A stretch of DNA of 64,000 bases from Chionis minor (lineage: Eukaryota > Chordata > Aves > Charadriiformes > Chionididae): positions 1 through 64,000 of the forward strand of contig VZSF01008867.1 of NCBI GenBank assembly GCA_013398295.1. The letters run 5' to 3'. The notes under the pieces are model-generated. The model saw nothing but the letters and a program-made list of their open reading frames with translations, ran no database searches and was not told where the DNA came from. The translations under genes were made by a program, and so were the position numbers. Shown piece after piece: positions 23,601 through 35,400 of the stretch. Position 1 is the stretch's first letter; every line of letters begins with the position of its first letter.

Positions 23601-24730
23601 ACAAAATACTTCCACCGACAAACTGCATAAATATAGGAATATTTTTAAAGAAACACACCTAAAAGACACATCATAAATAGAGAAACTCTATTTGTTTAGG
23701 AAAAAAACCATTTATTTCTACTTCATTATAGTTTACTTTAGTTTTTCTCATCTTGCATGTTTTCCATAGAATCATAGAATCATTCATAGAATCACTTTTC
23801 TAGGTATTCATGCCAGCACAATATCAGAAATCATCTCAGTAGTTACTAGATAAGAACAAGTGTTTGCTAATCAAAAAATCAACGTGGAAACCATTTGTAA
23901 TTTACAAGTTCCAAAGTATGAAAAGTTGTTGGAGACATAAAAAAATGTAGAAATAAGTCAACGATAAAGAAAGCTTAGATTCTTTGGTAATGAGGAATAT
24001 CTAGACAAATGTGAATTTCAGAAGCTTAAATTCAAGGTTGCATCTCAAACCAGATAATGCAGATTATACTCACACAACAGAATTTCAATGGGATTCAGTG
24101 AAGTTGAGAAGACTTAAAACTAAGTGTAAATTACTAACCAAACATGTACTTCAAGCATGATGCTGCAGCTAACACAGTAAATACTACTTTTGAATGTATT
24201 AAGACATATTTACAACATTACTGAAATGTTACATTAATTTTTATGTTCACATTTTGGAAAGTAGTTCAACATTTGTTTCTTCTTTTTTAACTCAAAAGAT
24301 TAAAGTTCATGATTTTACATTCAAAAGTTTAAAGCTCTTTTAAAAGAGGTCATTAATAGTAATTTTTCATTTCCACATGGGTAACAATACTGATAGAGTG
24401 ATAGAGTGATATTATACCCTTCTCTCAATGCGAACCCGACATGACTCACACTGACACTACGAGGCAGAGCTCAAGAGGACTTGCATTAAGGATATTCCTT
24501 GTTATATTCTTGAGAATCCCAGATGATTATTATAGCTTTAATTAAGAAGCAGATTTTCAGAAATACTGTATGTCTAAGACCCATCAATTAATAAGGTCTG
24601 AAATGGCCTTTGCTTTCTGGGAATTCAGGCAGAGGAGAACTACAAATATTAAGAAAGAGATGTGAGACTTTCATTCATTAACAAACTCCTTTACAAATGC
24701 TATTTTTCCATAATTCCTTTTTTATTTCAG
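20693..24730. other. AT-rich unique sequence
   Basis: A small acceptor-donor pair at 21091-21129 (39 bp, open only in phase 1) is noted but not called. A CR1 tail remnant lies at 23765. No genes seen. Confidence 0.45.
23765..23794 (-). mobile_element. Minimal CR1 tail remnant (antisense)
   Basis: catagaatcatagaatcattcatagaatcac is the reverse complement of the ATTCTATG tail repeat, but no CR1 body follows. Either an extremely short 5' truncation or a tail left after deletion. Confidence 0.55.
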
Positions 24731-24879
24731 CATTTGATTCAGTATCTCATGTGAGGGTCTTTTGTTGCTCTCTGATTAGAAGAAAACCCCAAATTTCCCT
24801 TTCTCTCTGGAATTGCTGTGAACATACTCCTAGGGATAAGGGTACTGCCAGCACAACACAGGACAGTATAAAGACTGCA
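24731..24879 (+). CDS. Speculative exon: strong acceptor, GTAAGT donor
   Basis: A 149-bp segment between a strong acceptor (ccttttttatttcag) and a perfect GTAAGT donor (gactgca|gtaagt). One frame is open throughout (phase 1 in, phase 0 out), giving a Cys/Ser/Thr-rich peptide with no recognisable domain. The phase does not follow directly from the exon ending at 5798, so it would need an intervening exon or belong to another transcript. A noncoding RNA exon is equally possible. Confidence 0.18.
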
Positions 24880-25195
24880 GTAAGTCTGCACACGTGGGAT
24901 GTACCTGTCACGATGATCTCCTTTTCCCTTCCATTCTTGCTAATACTATGTCACCACTGATCTCATTCGGTCTAAGTTCCCTGTCTCTGTTTAGCTCATC
25001 AAACCGTACTTACACCACTTCCTCACCTCAAACGAGGAAGGTCAAACAATAAGTAGAGATAAAAGTATAAGAAAAAGTAGGAAAAGGGTTAATTCTGGCC
25101 AGCAGAACTATTTTCATACAACTACAGGCAGTAGAAGGGAAGAATGGCTATTCCTTCATCGGCACAAAAAGGGAAGTACTGTTTCTGACTGTATC

Positions 25196-25315
25196 GGCTG
25201 TAGGTGGCAAGGTTTTGGCAGATAAAGGGGGCTGCAGGGGTGGCCTCTGTGGCCAAAGGCCAGGGTGGGCATCTGGCTGCTTGCCAAGGTTAACCCACCA
25301 GTTCATGCCTAGTCA
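25196..25315 (+). mobile_element. LTR-like fragment (avian ERV type)
   Basis: The string ggctgtaggtggcaaggttttggcag, then gggggctgcaggggtggcctc, and later ttgccaaggttaacccaccag resembles, from memory, the start of a widespread bird endogenous retroviral LTR. Only about 120 bp are recognisable, it is GC-rich against its surroundings, and the ends are not defined. Confidence 0.4.
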
Positions 25316-27469
25316 GGGTCACCTGTCAGTGTCACAATCTGAACTAAAATATCCCCAAGTCTCTAAAAAAAATCAAAGAAATAAGATTTAACAATGTTAA
25401 CCGCAACTCTGCCCTCTTTAATAAAGGGGTCAGAACATTTCCACTAGAGATGTTACAGATCAGTATGGAGGCATTATGGGAAAAGAAAGCATTACGTGAA
25501 AGCAAGATGAGTGCATTAGGCACAAGCTAAAAGGAAAGTACTGAAGTAGGGTTTCCACTCTATCTCTTGAATCTACTACTCCAAACAGCCCTCGCAAACT
25601 TAATCAGTTCTCCCTTGTACAAGAATATTTTTCCTAAACTGCCTTTATTTACATGTTGTTATTGCATTGATCTATAACATCTATATTACTGTTTTGTTGT
25701 CCATCACAATGACAAAATGCCACCCTGTTTTTCTCAGTGACACAGAATCTTAGTATTGAAAGTGAGATACACTCAATTCTTCATTGATATAGTCTAGGTG
25801 TCTAAATATGAACAAGTTCCTACCATTGTAAACAGAGAGTTACATACAAAATTGATTACTACAATACAGGCATACAAAAAAGCCATTTAAGAAGCTGTGA
25901 AGCATGCACGGAGACAACACAACACAGATACAACACAGGCTCTATGGAAGAAGACCTGTAACTTCATTGGTATTTATTAGTTTCCCATCAATGGGATGCA
26001 CTAGAGCACCTCAAAGAGCACCCAGGAAACAAATTCTGCCTCTGATGTTCTTGCAGACACAGGGCACAATCTGGCTCCACTGCTCCATTCTCCATCTGGG
26101 CCTGGGTCATGTTCACCAGCCCTATGCAGTTGCCTCAGATATGCTGGGACACGTCAAATAGCATTAGACACCTCAATTGAGTTAACTGATTCCAATTCCA
26201 CCCTTACTCACAAAGTTCACTTGCAGACAGCTCTATTTAGGTGACAATAACTGGAAGCCTCAGGCTTCCACTATGGTCTTAATACATCATTCACAACACT
26301 GACAACCTCCTTCAACCAGTTCCCCACTATTTGGTACATTTGTTCTTAATACTGTGGATGAAAGACAGAGCACCAACAAGGCATATGCTGCAAACTCAAA
26401 TACCTGGCATACAACACAAGTAATTCCAGTGCTACTCAGGTCTACTATTGCACAATTATTATGGTCCCCAGCAGCTACTGGCTGATTCACGCAGGCAGTG
26501 TTAAAATATTTTGTGGCATACCTGCAAGTGTTTTCACGAATTTCATGATTTACCTTTCACCAGGGAAACAGAATAGATGCAGCTATCCCACCAGCAAAAC
26601 ACATAGCATCTGGTAACCAAAAAACTGGCAGCACCTGGAATGGCAGCTGAAAACTGGCTGGGAACCAGCAAACCCAACACATCTGAGATTCCTGAACACT
26701 GACGACAGTATGAAAACACTATTGGAAGTACTGAGTATATGAATAACAAATCAATACAAGAAAATTTGACAGAAACTTTGCAAATGGAGAAGAATTTGTT
26801 GATCATATAATTGTTGAATTGTAGAATTACGTTTGCAACTCTACTAGTAAAAAAAAGATTCTGAGAGATGTAAACTACAGTACCAAAGGGAGCAGGGATG
26901 AAAGATGGAAAGATGAATCCTTCCTACGGAAAGATGTAGATCCTTTTTATTATAGGCATATGTATTTATGATTTCTCTCCTCAATACTTTTCAAGATGTA
27001 CCACACTGCTATGAATTTACTGATTTTAGCTGGCACAGGCACTTAGTAATGGAAGTACCTCGAGCATTGGTTGCACTTCATAAGCCAGCTACTTCGTGTT
27101 ACTACTGTCAAAGACATATTCTTCAGGGGTCAGTATATTTAAGTTCAACGTTCCTGTTGATGTTTAATTAACTAAGAATTATATCAATCTGACCACTATT
27201 CTCAGTTTTATTACTTTTCAAAACTTTAAAAGGTTATTAGAAATGTAACACATATTATTTAGTTGTATTATAACTGTTCATAGATTTCAGACCCTCAAGT
27301 ACAGAATTCAGGTTGATAATGTTAATTTTCCATCATTTACATTTTCTTAATGTACCTCCACATTAAAAACTGAAGTTTTAAAATATTTCTATGGGTGATA
27401 TATATATTTTGTCTGGAAATGAAGAAACAGAAGGAAAATATTGGTGCACTTTTATACAGGAGAGATTAA
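25316..27469. other. Unique sequence, no gene seen
   Basis: Moderately AT-rich. Open frames at 25904-26161 and 26968-27171 have no usable splice boundaries on both sides. Confidence 0.45.
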
Positions 27470-29180
27470 TTAGTCACCAACAATGGTGAAAAGGCAGAGG
27501 TTCTCAACATGTTCTTCACCTCTGTCTTTACCAACACTGTCAGGCTCCAGGCCCACAGACCTACCATCGGTGAAGGAAGCATTGGTGTGTAAACTACTAC
27601 AGGAGCTTGACCTCTACAAATCGATGGGCCCTGACAATAACCACCCAAGGGTGTCAAGAGAGCTAGCTGATGTCATTGTGTGGCTGCTCTTCATAGTCTT
27701 CAAGTTGTGGAGACTGGATGTTGTCCCAGAAGACTGGAAGAAGGCTAATGTCACCCCATCTACAAGAAGGAATTAAAGGAGGATCCAGGAAATTATAGGC
27801 ATGTCAGCCTTACTTCAGTCCCTGGGAAAGTTACAGCACAAATCCTTCTGGGGTCTATCACAAGTCAGATGAAGCACGTCACTGGGAAAAGCCAGCACAG
27901 ATTCACCGAGGGCAAATCATGCTTGACAAACTTGATCGCCTTCTATGACTAAGAAACCTGTTTGGATGATCAGGGGCAAGCTTTAGGCATTGTCTACCTG
28001 GATTTTTCCAAGGCTTTTGATAAGTTCTCCACAGCCTCCTCCTAGAGGAACTGATGCATTACGGTCTAGACACGTGGTCTATGTGGTGGGTGGGGAACTG
28101 GCTGACGGGCCGCACCCACAGGGTGGTGGTCAATAGCTCCTGTTCAAACTGGCAACCTGTCGCAAGTGGAGTCCCCTGGGGATTGATATTGGGCCCAACT
28201 TCATAAGCGATCTGGATCATGGGATCAAGTGTACCCTGATGAAGTTTGCTGTTGATACCAAATTGAGTGGGAAAGCAAACATTTTTGAAGGGAGAAGCAG
28301 TGTGCAGGAAGACCTGGGTAGGCTGGAAGACTAGGCTGATAAGAACCTTATGAAGTTCAACAACGACAAATGTAAGGTCTTGCACGTGGGAAAACATAAT
28401 CCAGAAGTGCAGCACAGGCTGGGATCTACCCGGCTGGGGAGCAGCTCTGTGGAAAGGGACCTGGTAGACAACAAGCTCAACATGAGCGAATAGTGTGCTG
28501 CAGCCACAAAGAAAGCCAACAGGATGCTGGGTTGCATCAACAAGGACATCACCAGTAGAGACAAAGAAGTCATTATCCCACTCTGCTTCAGTGCTTGTCA
28601 GGCCACACCTGGAGTACTGTGTTCAGGTTTGCTCCCCACTTACACAAAAAAGATGCGGCCAGGCTGGAGAGGGTCCAGAGAAGGGCCACCGAGATAATCA
28701 AAGGACTGGGAAGCCTGCCACGTGAGGAAAGGCTGAGACAACTGTGTTTGTTCAGCATTAAGAAAAGAAGGCTTAAGAGGAGACCTTATTACCATGTTCC
28801 AGTATTTAAGGGATGGCTACAAATAAGATGGAGACTCACGTTTTACAAGGATTCACATGGAAAAGATGAGGGGTAATGGGTACAAGTTACTCCTGGAGAT
28901 ATTTTGATTGGACACAAGAAGACAACTTTTCACAATGAGAATGATCAGCCATTGGAATAATCTCCCCAGGGTGGATTCTCCAACATTGGTCACTTTTGAA
29001 ATTCAGCTGTTTAGCCATCTTTTCTAGACCACGCTTTTGCCAACAAAGGCCAGGTTGGACACAACTTTGAGTAACCTGATCTAGTGTAAGATGTCCCTGC
29101 CCATGGCAGGGGGGCTGGAACTAGATGATCTTTAAGGTCCTTTCCGACCCAAACTATTCTATGATTCTATAATTCTATGA
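27470..29180 (+). mobile_element. CR1 LINE, 1.7 kb, inactivated reverse transcriptase
   Basis: The longest CR1 copy here. The start is uncertain (about 27440-27485). It contains most of the reverse transcriptase region, the conserved C-terminus and the 3' end (ggaactagatgatctttaagg, then attctatgattctataattctatga). The order of ORF2 blocks is normal, with a deletion near 28190-28205 just after the conserved SGVPxG-like motif. Multiple stops and frameshifts are present. Confidence 0.96.
27483..28890 (+). pseudogene. CR1 ORF2 reverse transcriptase pseudogene
   Basis: Reading on + across frame changes: motif A is intact as VYLDFSKAFD (27992-28021), then a thumb-side block with LTGRTHRVVVNS. The catalytic FADD motif is FAVD (28245-28256), an Asp-to-Val change that would abolish polymerisation. 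Early stops (27775, 27948) and frameshifts split the frame. A copy of a mobile element, not a host gene. Confidence 0.88.
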
Positions 29181-29181
29181 A

Positions 29182-29239
29182 AAGTTGGAGCAGATGATCC
29201 TTGAGGTCCCTTCTAACCCAATATTCTATGATTCTATGA
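29182..29239 (+). mobile_element. Second, isolated CR1 3' terminus after the 27.5-kb copy
   Basis: Immediately after the first tail comes another CR1 terminus of only about 55 bp (ggagcagatgatccttgagg, then ttctatgattctatgaaag). The pair gives tandem 3' ends, from a nested short insertion or a template jump during insertion. Confidence 0.85.
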
Positions 29240-31371
29240 AAGCATAAAATTTTTAAAAAAGAAACCCAGGGAAAAGCAGATTATTCCATCTCAATAAAAC
29301 TTATTTTAATGCATTTCTTAATCAATAAAATTATTTTTCTAGGTAAAGAAAAAGTACTGTGAGCTTAATACTTAAAAAAAAAAAAAAAATAAAGTGGAAG
29401 GCATGCAGACTACCATATCAAAAAAGGACTCTCACTGCAAACGTTCTGAAAGACAAAGAGAACTCAGGATATCAGGACTCAAGCTTCAGCCTGCAGAGCA
29501 CTTCAGCATCTGCCTGATTTTAACCCTTTGTCCGGCTCCACCTGCTCCAAACGAAGACGTGTTTATATGCATCGTTGCAAAGAACTGGACCAAAACCCAT
29601 GGTTAAAAAATAATATGTTAATCATAAATTATAAAGCCATACAGATCTCTGTGATCCTCTAATCTGACCTGCTGCATAATAAAGGACAGAGGATTACCCT
29701 GACTTCATTCTAGTTTGAGCTATGTGCTTCCCAGCACTTTTTCAGGGCTTGGAAATCCTTCCTCAAGTCAAAATTGTTGAGAAGATACTTAAGATAAGCT
29801 GTGTTTCCTCCTAAGTACACAGCAGCCACTTGTAAGAAAAAAAAAAAAAAAGCTTTAAAAAGGAAAATAATATCATTAGTATCAGTTGGAACAAACTAAT
29901 GATGGTCATTGTCACTGGTATTTGTATTTATAGTGCCTTTCTGCACGAGATGCTATATATAGCAAGGTTTAGGTGCTGATCAACAGTTATAGCTTGTCCA
30001 AACACTCATATTTAGTTTTTCAGATAGAAGCAGAGGATTATTGATGACCTTGACTTATTCTGGTAATACTGGTTTTCAAAATAATATTATTCAAAGGATA
30101 TATAGGGCTTTCCTGCTTAAAAAAGAAGCTCGCTCTTTTTCGAGAGCCAAATTATGCTGATATACAATGCAAGGGTACTAGGATATTGTCAGTCCTGATG
30201 AGCCCACCACACTTGTATTATGGATAGCCATCATGAATGAAATAGAAAGTCTTCTCCAAAGAAGACTAATCTTCATCCTGGTCCTATGGGGAAGATGGTC
30301 CAACATAGGTGGGTTAAGCAGCTCATTTCACCCTACCAGCAGTAATTTTTGCTTTGATGAAACACAAAGACTGAATTATACCAAACGTACTTATAAATTA
30401 AGCATGCTTATTGTTTATTCTCTGTGGAAAGCAATAGGGAGCAGAAATCAATTATTAGAAATTGCTTTCACTTTAATTAAAAAACTGTATGCATACTGAG
30501 ATAGATATTCTGCTAATCATAATGGGCTAGAAATTTGTAGCTTAGGATGAGAATTACTCAGCTGAACAAAGGTCATTAATTTAGCTGCCTGCACAGGAGC
30601 CTTGCACCATCTGAGGTTTTACAGTACATCCAAAGCACTCCAATGGGGTTGGCAGATAGGACATCTGTAACCTTCTGAAGTAGCATCTGTAAACCAGCAG
30701 GGCACCTCAAATGGGACCGTTAACAGCCAACTGAATCATACTCAATGTGTTAACTTTAACGTGGGCTGAACAGTGCTCCTGGCCACATTGACTGGTTTGC
30801 CTAGAACTATGTTGTCTGTATGGGGGGAGGCTGGACCCCTAGTCCATACTTAGATGTTTAGAAGTTTATTCTGAAGCTGAATCAAATCTTTAACAAATTT
30901 TTATCATGTGCTAGGAGGCCAAGTAGAAAACTGGGCTGCTCCTGGCAAATGAAAATTGGGTTTTTAGTGAGCGCGAGTGTACTATTTGTACAAGGGTAGC
31001 TCAGAAGCTTGCTACATGCACTAAAATATTTGGAATTTGTAGACGATAGTAATCCTTAGAACAATTTGAGAACTCTCTACTTATACTCACTACACATACC
31101 GCAGGCACTAGCAGGTACTTTCCAGGCCCACTGTCAGGTCCTGCAGGAAAGAATAGGCAGTATAGGAAAACTCAGTGTCTTCAAACACTTTGTGAGCCCT
31201 CTAGTGGGCTTCAGTATCTTCGATACACCAAAGTCATCCCAACCTTATCAGACCAGCCATCGAGACATCATCTTGGCCCTGCATTTTGCTGCACCCTTTT
31301 GCCAAGAGTGATGGCTTGAAATCCTGTGCGAAAAGTCCGATGCCCATTTCAACAAGTGTTTTTCTTTGCAG
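29240..31371. other. Unique sequence between the long CR1 and the possible terminal exon
   Basis: AT-rich with two poly-A runs (29372 and about 29839). Nothing else recognised. Confidence 0.45.
29372..29390. repeat. Poly-A tract
   Basis: A-run of about 17 bases followed by taaag. No processed pseudogene is recognisable upstream, only the CR1 terminus 130 bp away. Confidence 0.8.
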
Positions 31372-31461
31372 TTGGGAAAGGCAAAGCTGCAGCAACTTCA
31401 AGCAATTCAAGAAAATCAGTGTTTATTTTTATATAACCAATCCAAACAAGGGGGTTTTTAA
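31372..31461 (+). CDS. Possible 3'-terminal coding exon, Gln-rich helical
   Basis: After a strong acceptor (aagtgtttttctttgcag) a phase-0 frame runs 29 codons to a TAA at 31459. Its first half is Gln/Leu/Lys-rich (LGKAKLQQLQAIQENQ), in keeping with the helical character of the exons at 1337 and 5719, and phase 0 is what the exon ending at 5798 needs. No good donor lies inside the frame, so it would have to be a terminal exon. The first canonical AATAAA downstream is at 32468-32473, about 1 kb away. The end could also be intronic and the whole call chance. Confidence 0.3.
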   Translation: MGKAKLQQLQAIQENQCLFLYNQSKQGGF

Positions 31462-32115
31462 AGGTTAAATTCCTTCCGTAGAGTTCACGGTTATTGAAAT
31501 TATGAAAGGGAAGTTTTTAATTTCCCTTCACTTACTTGCAGTACAGTTGTGTTCTCAGCCTTACATCAAACCAACAAAGACTTTGGCAGATCACTGTCTA
31601 CTGCCTAAGAGCATTAACTGTAACCAATAACTACTGTTATTGTAGTACACAATGAAAGTAATTCAACTTGCAGTTATAGGCTTTTTTGTTGTTCTTGTTA
31701 GGGCTTGGGGGTTTTTTGTGGGTGGGGTGTTTTTTGTTTGTTTTGGAAACTGTAAGACACAAATCATGAAGCAGGGAAAGCTAATGGGAGATAAAAAGGA
31801 AAAAAATATCAGAAATGCGTTTATTTACCTTAGTACCACTCCAGGTAACATAATCCTCCCCCTCCACCAATGCAATTTCCTCTTAATCATGTTATAAAAT
31901 CTGTTTTGTGTTGTTCAGGTCAAGTTGAGTCTGAGGTAAAAATAACTAGAATGGTCAGCAAGGGATGGACCAGAGCAATGGGTTGATACTTTCAGAGTAA
32001 CTGGTTCTTAGAGAATGCAGTCTACATTCCTGCAAAATCAGTCTAATCTCCAAGAAAAGTTGGCTTTCATATATTTGAATAGAAAATATCACAAAAATAT
32101 AAATATAGAGCATCA

Positions 32116-32193
32116 GTCTTGACACTAGATTTCCTGCATTTCACTTGTTCACTTGTCTTGACACTAGACTTCCTGCATTTCACTTCTTCATTT
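32116..32193. repeat. 39-bp tandem duplication, about 92% identical
   Basis: Units 32116-32154 and 32155-32193, both starting gtcttgacactaga, differ at three positions. Confidence 0.92.
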
Positions 32194-32467
32194 TTCACAG
32201 ATAACTATTTAAAGCAATAACACCTATAAAATATCAGGTTTGAAATCTATTGAAAAAATGTTTTTTAAGAGTTGTCATTTATGCTTTAAAAAGTAGTATT
32301 TGTACATATTTACCAAAGAGAATTGGGAATCATTCCAGCATTTTGTTTAAATTCTACCCATTAAAAAATACTGTTTAATTACATATTTAAAATACCTAGT
32401 CAGTTTGAGTAAAGGCAGTAAATCAAATGTAAAAGAAAAAAAAAGTTTTATTTTACAATAGTACAGT

Positions 32468-32473
32468 AATAAA
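32468..32473 (+). terminator. Candidate polyadenylation signal AATAAA
   Basis: First canonical AATAAA after the possible terminal exon at 31372-31461, giving a hypothetical 3' UTR of about 1 kb. The region is AT-rich, so this hexamer has little weight without transcript data. Confidence 0.15.
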
Positions 32474-35400
32474 ATTTCTATGAGTAGTATTATTTATGCA
32501 AAAAAACCCAAAATTTAGCCTAGCATATAATTAGAGAAAATTTTTAGCAAGTATGCTATGCCTATATAAAAATGCTCACAGTAATTTGTTGAAACTAAAT
32601 CGATGATGGTATGCTACAAAATAACCAATTTAAAATTTGAAATCTTAGCTTGGCTTCTTCCCTTTATAATATCAAAAATGAATTTATTTATTACTATAAA
32701 AGTACACACATGGAAAGAAGGAGTCTTTAAGAAAACATTTTCCTTTGGTGCCAACAGTTCTTTAACCCTTTCCTTAACAGACAAAAATGTCTACTTTTTT
32801 CCACTGTGCCTTATATACCATAACTGTCGTTCATCCTCAAAGGATAGAAATTAAAAGGAAAACATTTCAGCACTGAAGACCAAAACACACAAGTAGGATT
32901 TTAAGTCAGTCAGGAAATCTACGCTGGAGCCACTGATCTAACAGAGGAAGTCCGTTAGTCCAGGCTTTCCCCTTTTCATTGTTCAGGTGACTTAATGTCT
33001 TTACATTATCTGAATTCTTATGAATATCTAAATTAAAAGTATCTTGATTAAGAATCTTGTTTACAAACCTTAGAATTCCACTTGTATCATTATTTTTATT
33101 GTGTTATGTAAATACAGCAAATATGCAGAGTGCAAATGTAAAATATACTTCAAACTTATCTCATCAGTGGTTTGAGGTTATACAGTGTCATCAGAAGTTT
33201 TACATTATTTAGTATTTTCCTTAGATATCCATTTAAACATAATTACACAAGACTTGACTTTCATCTGAAAAAAGAATCAGTCTTCTACTATAAGGAAAAA
33301 AAACCCAAAAATGTTAAGAAACATGTATAAAAAAGACCTGCTACAAACATTAAAATTTAGTTTAGTACAATTTCATAATTAGGGGAGTCTGATTTATAAC
33401 TTTTGACTATATTATCTGATCCCAAAACCGACAATCTAAGAAAATACAAAAACGTAAAGAATAAATCAGAAAAAAAGAAACCATGAAAGGATTAATGTTG
33501 CAATGAAGGATTTTACAAATCTTGTAATGGATTTAAATAAGATAATTTAAAGAGCAAAGGATTCTGCACAGTGTAAAGGAAATTATTTTTCCTGATAGAT
33601 ATTTTTCTGAAGGCACAAAAACATGAGGAAAGAATACTACTTTTGCATAATGATAAATACAGCTAACAATACAGCTGAGCATTAGAAATATAAGAACATC
33701 ATTATCCTTCAGGCTGGCCAAGATTCATCCCAGCTCAGGTATGATATAAGACCTAATATAGGGTATAACATTAAGATTGAGAAACACTGAATTTATGGTC
33801 TCAGGTGTGCTAGGATTTGCTTCAACTACCTGGAGCTTCTCTGCAACGGACTGCAGAAGAAGGGATCTCAGTGACCTTCCCCATGACACCCATATACAGA
33901 TACAAGGAGAGCAGAAGACCTCTGCCCTTAAACCTCTGCAAACTTCTTCATCAATGTTTTCTTCAGCTGCACTGCAAGCAATTGCCATTTTGCCTACGGG
34001 ACCAAAAAACCAGCTAAAATCCTCGCTAAAATCTGAAACCATGGTTGGCCAGTACACTGCCATATGAAGACAGACTTGGACCCTTATCTGCTCCAGCCTG
34101 TATGTGCATTTTATATTTCAAATTGTGACAATTACATTACCAGAAGCAACTGCAAAAATTTAAACAAGAAGTATTTCCAAATACTTGTTTTCATGAAGAC
34201 AATTAAGCTTTTTGTATTCTTCTCCCGCATTCCTCTCTGTTATTGTTGATAGAAAGCTTGGCATGATGATAGGACTGTATACGTATATGTTTATCTCTGC
34301 CCAGGGTAGTGAAAGTCTCCTCTGCATTTTCACATGGCTTAATTTACATCATGTAGTTACTTTGCTCTGGAAGAGCTCCTAGTGAAGTCGATGGGCTTGC
34401 CTACCAGTGATACAAGACGCATTGTGAGACTTCTCTTTGTTCAGTACCAGCATTGCAAAAACTTGTCTAACATCAAACCATCATAAGATCCGTCTGAAGT
34501 GCCTCTGCAGATACAGAAGAAGCAGGGGAACGTACAGCAAGGATGGAGATGGCAAAGATAAGCAAAGGTATGGATCAGCTTCTGTTTGAGAAGTGATTCG
34601 ATAAATAAAGACACTGAACTGGAAAAGAAAAATGTAAAATCAATACCATTATAGAGATGGTGAACAGGAAACTGTGCCTGAAGAACTATGCACCATAGCG
34701 CAAGTAGTAGAGGGACAGCAAATAAAATTTTCAGGTCATTCACCCAAAGCAAGAAAAGGAAGATACTTCTCAGAGCATCTGTGCAATTTTGAACTTTATT
34801 GCAACAGGATGTTGTAGATGCCAAAAGTTCAAAAACAGTTAAGATGTACTTAGAGTCATAAAACCCAAAGATAGTATTTAAAAAAATAAAAAAAAAAAAA
34901 TATGTATTTATGTAAAAGCTCCTGTTTAGAAAATCTCCAACCCACAGATTGCAGGCAAGAGGAGTGGAAGCCTAACTGTGTTCTGCTGCAAACCTTAAAC
35001 CATTTTCTAAGCATTCCCTGCTGGGCTTTGTTTGACACAAGAGGTTGGGGCAGGTGGGACACCGGGTCTGATGCAGTACCCAAGGGTTATCACAATTTTT
35101 AAAAGCATGGAATATAAGCAGCTAGATAAGGCAGCAAGGTTGTATGAGGAGTACTGGCCCAGAATAAAGATCCTCCAAGGTATCCTGCATCTGAAGCAGT
35201 GTAGTGAATATAACCATCATTACAAATCCACTAAATGCAGAACAATTGCATTGTAAGACTTCCGCAACATCTGCTCCCAGTTCCCAGAAATGTGGGATAT
35301 CAGGACTTTGTAAACTTTCCATCTTAGGTTCTTATACTCCTTGTGGGAATCTTCTTCCATGAATTCAGTCACTCTCTGATCCTCTGTGTATTTTGGACTC

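Noticed and set aside
31917..31933. 17-bp microexon-like segment between ttgttcag and gtaaaa
   Set aside because: Too short to distinguish from chance and in the putative 3' UTR of the terminal exon candidate.
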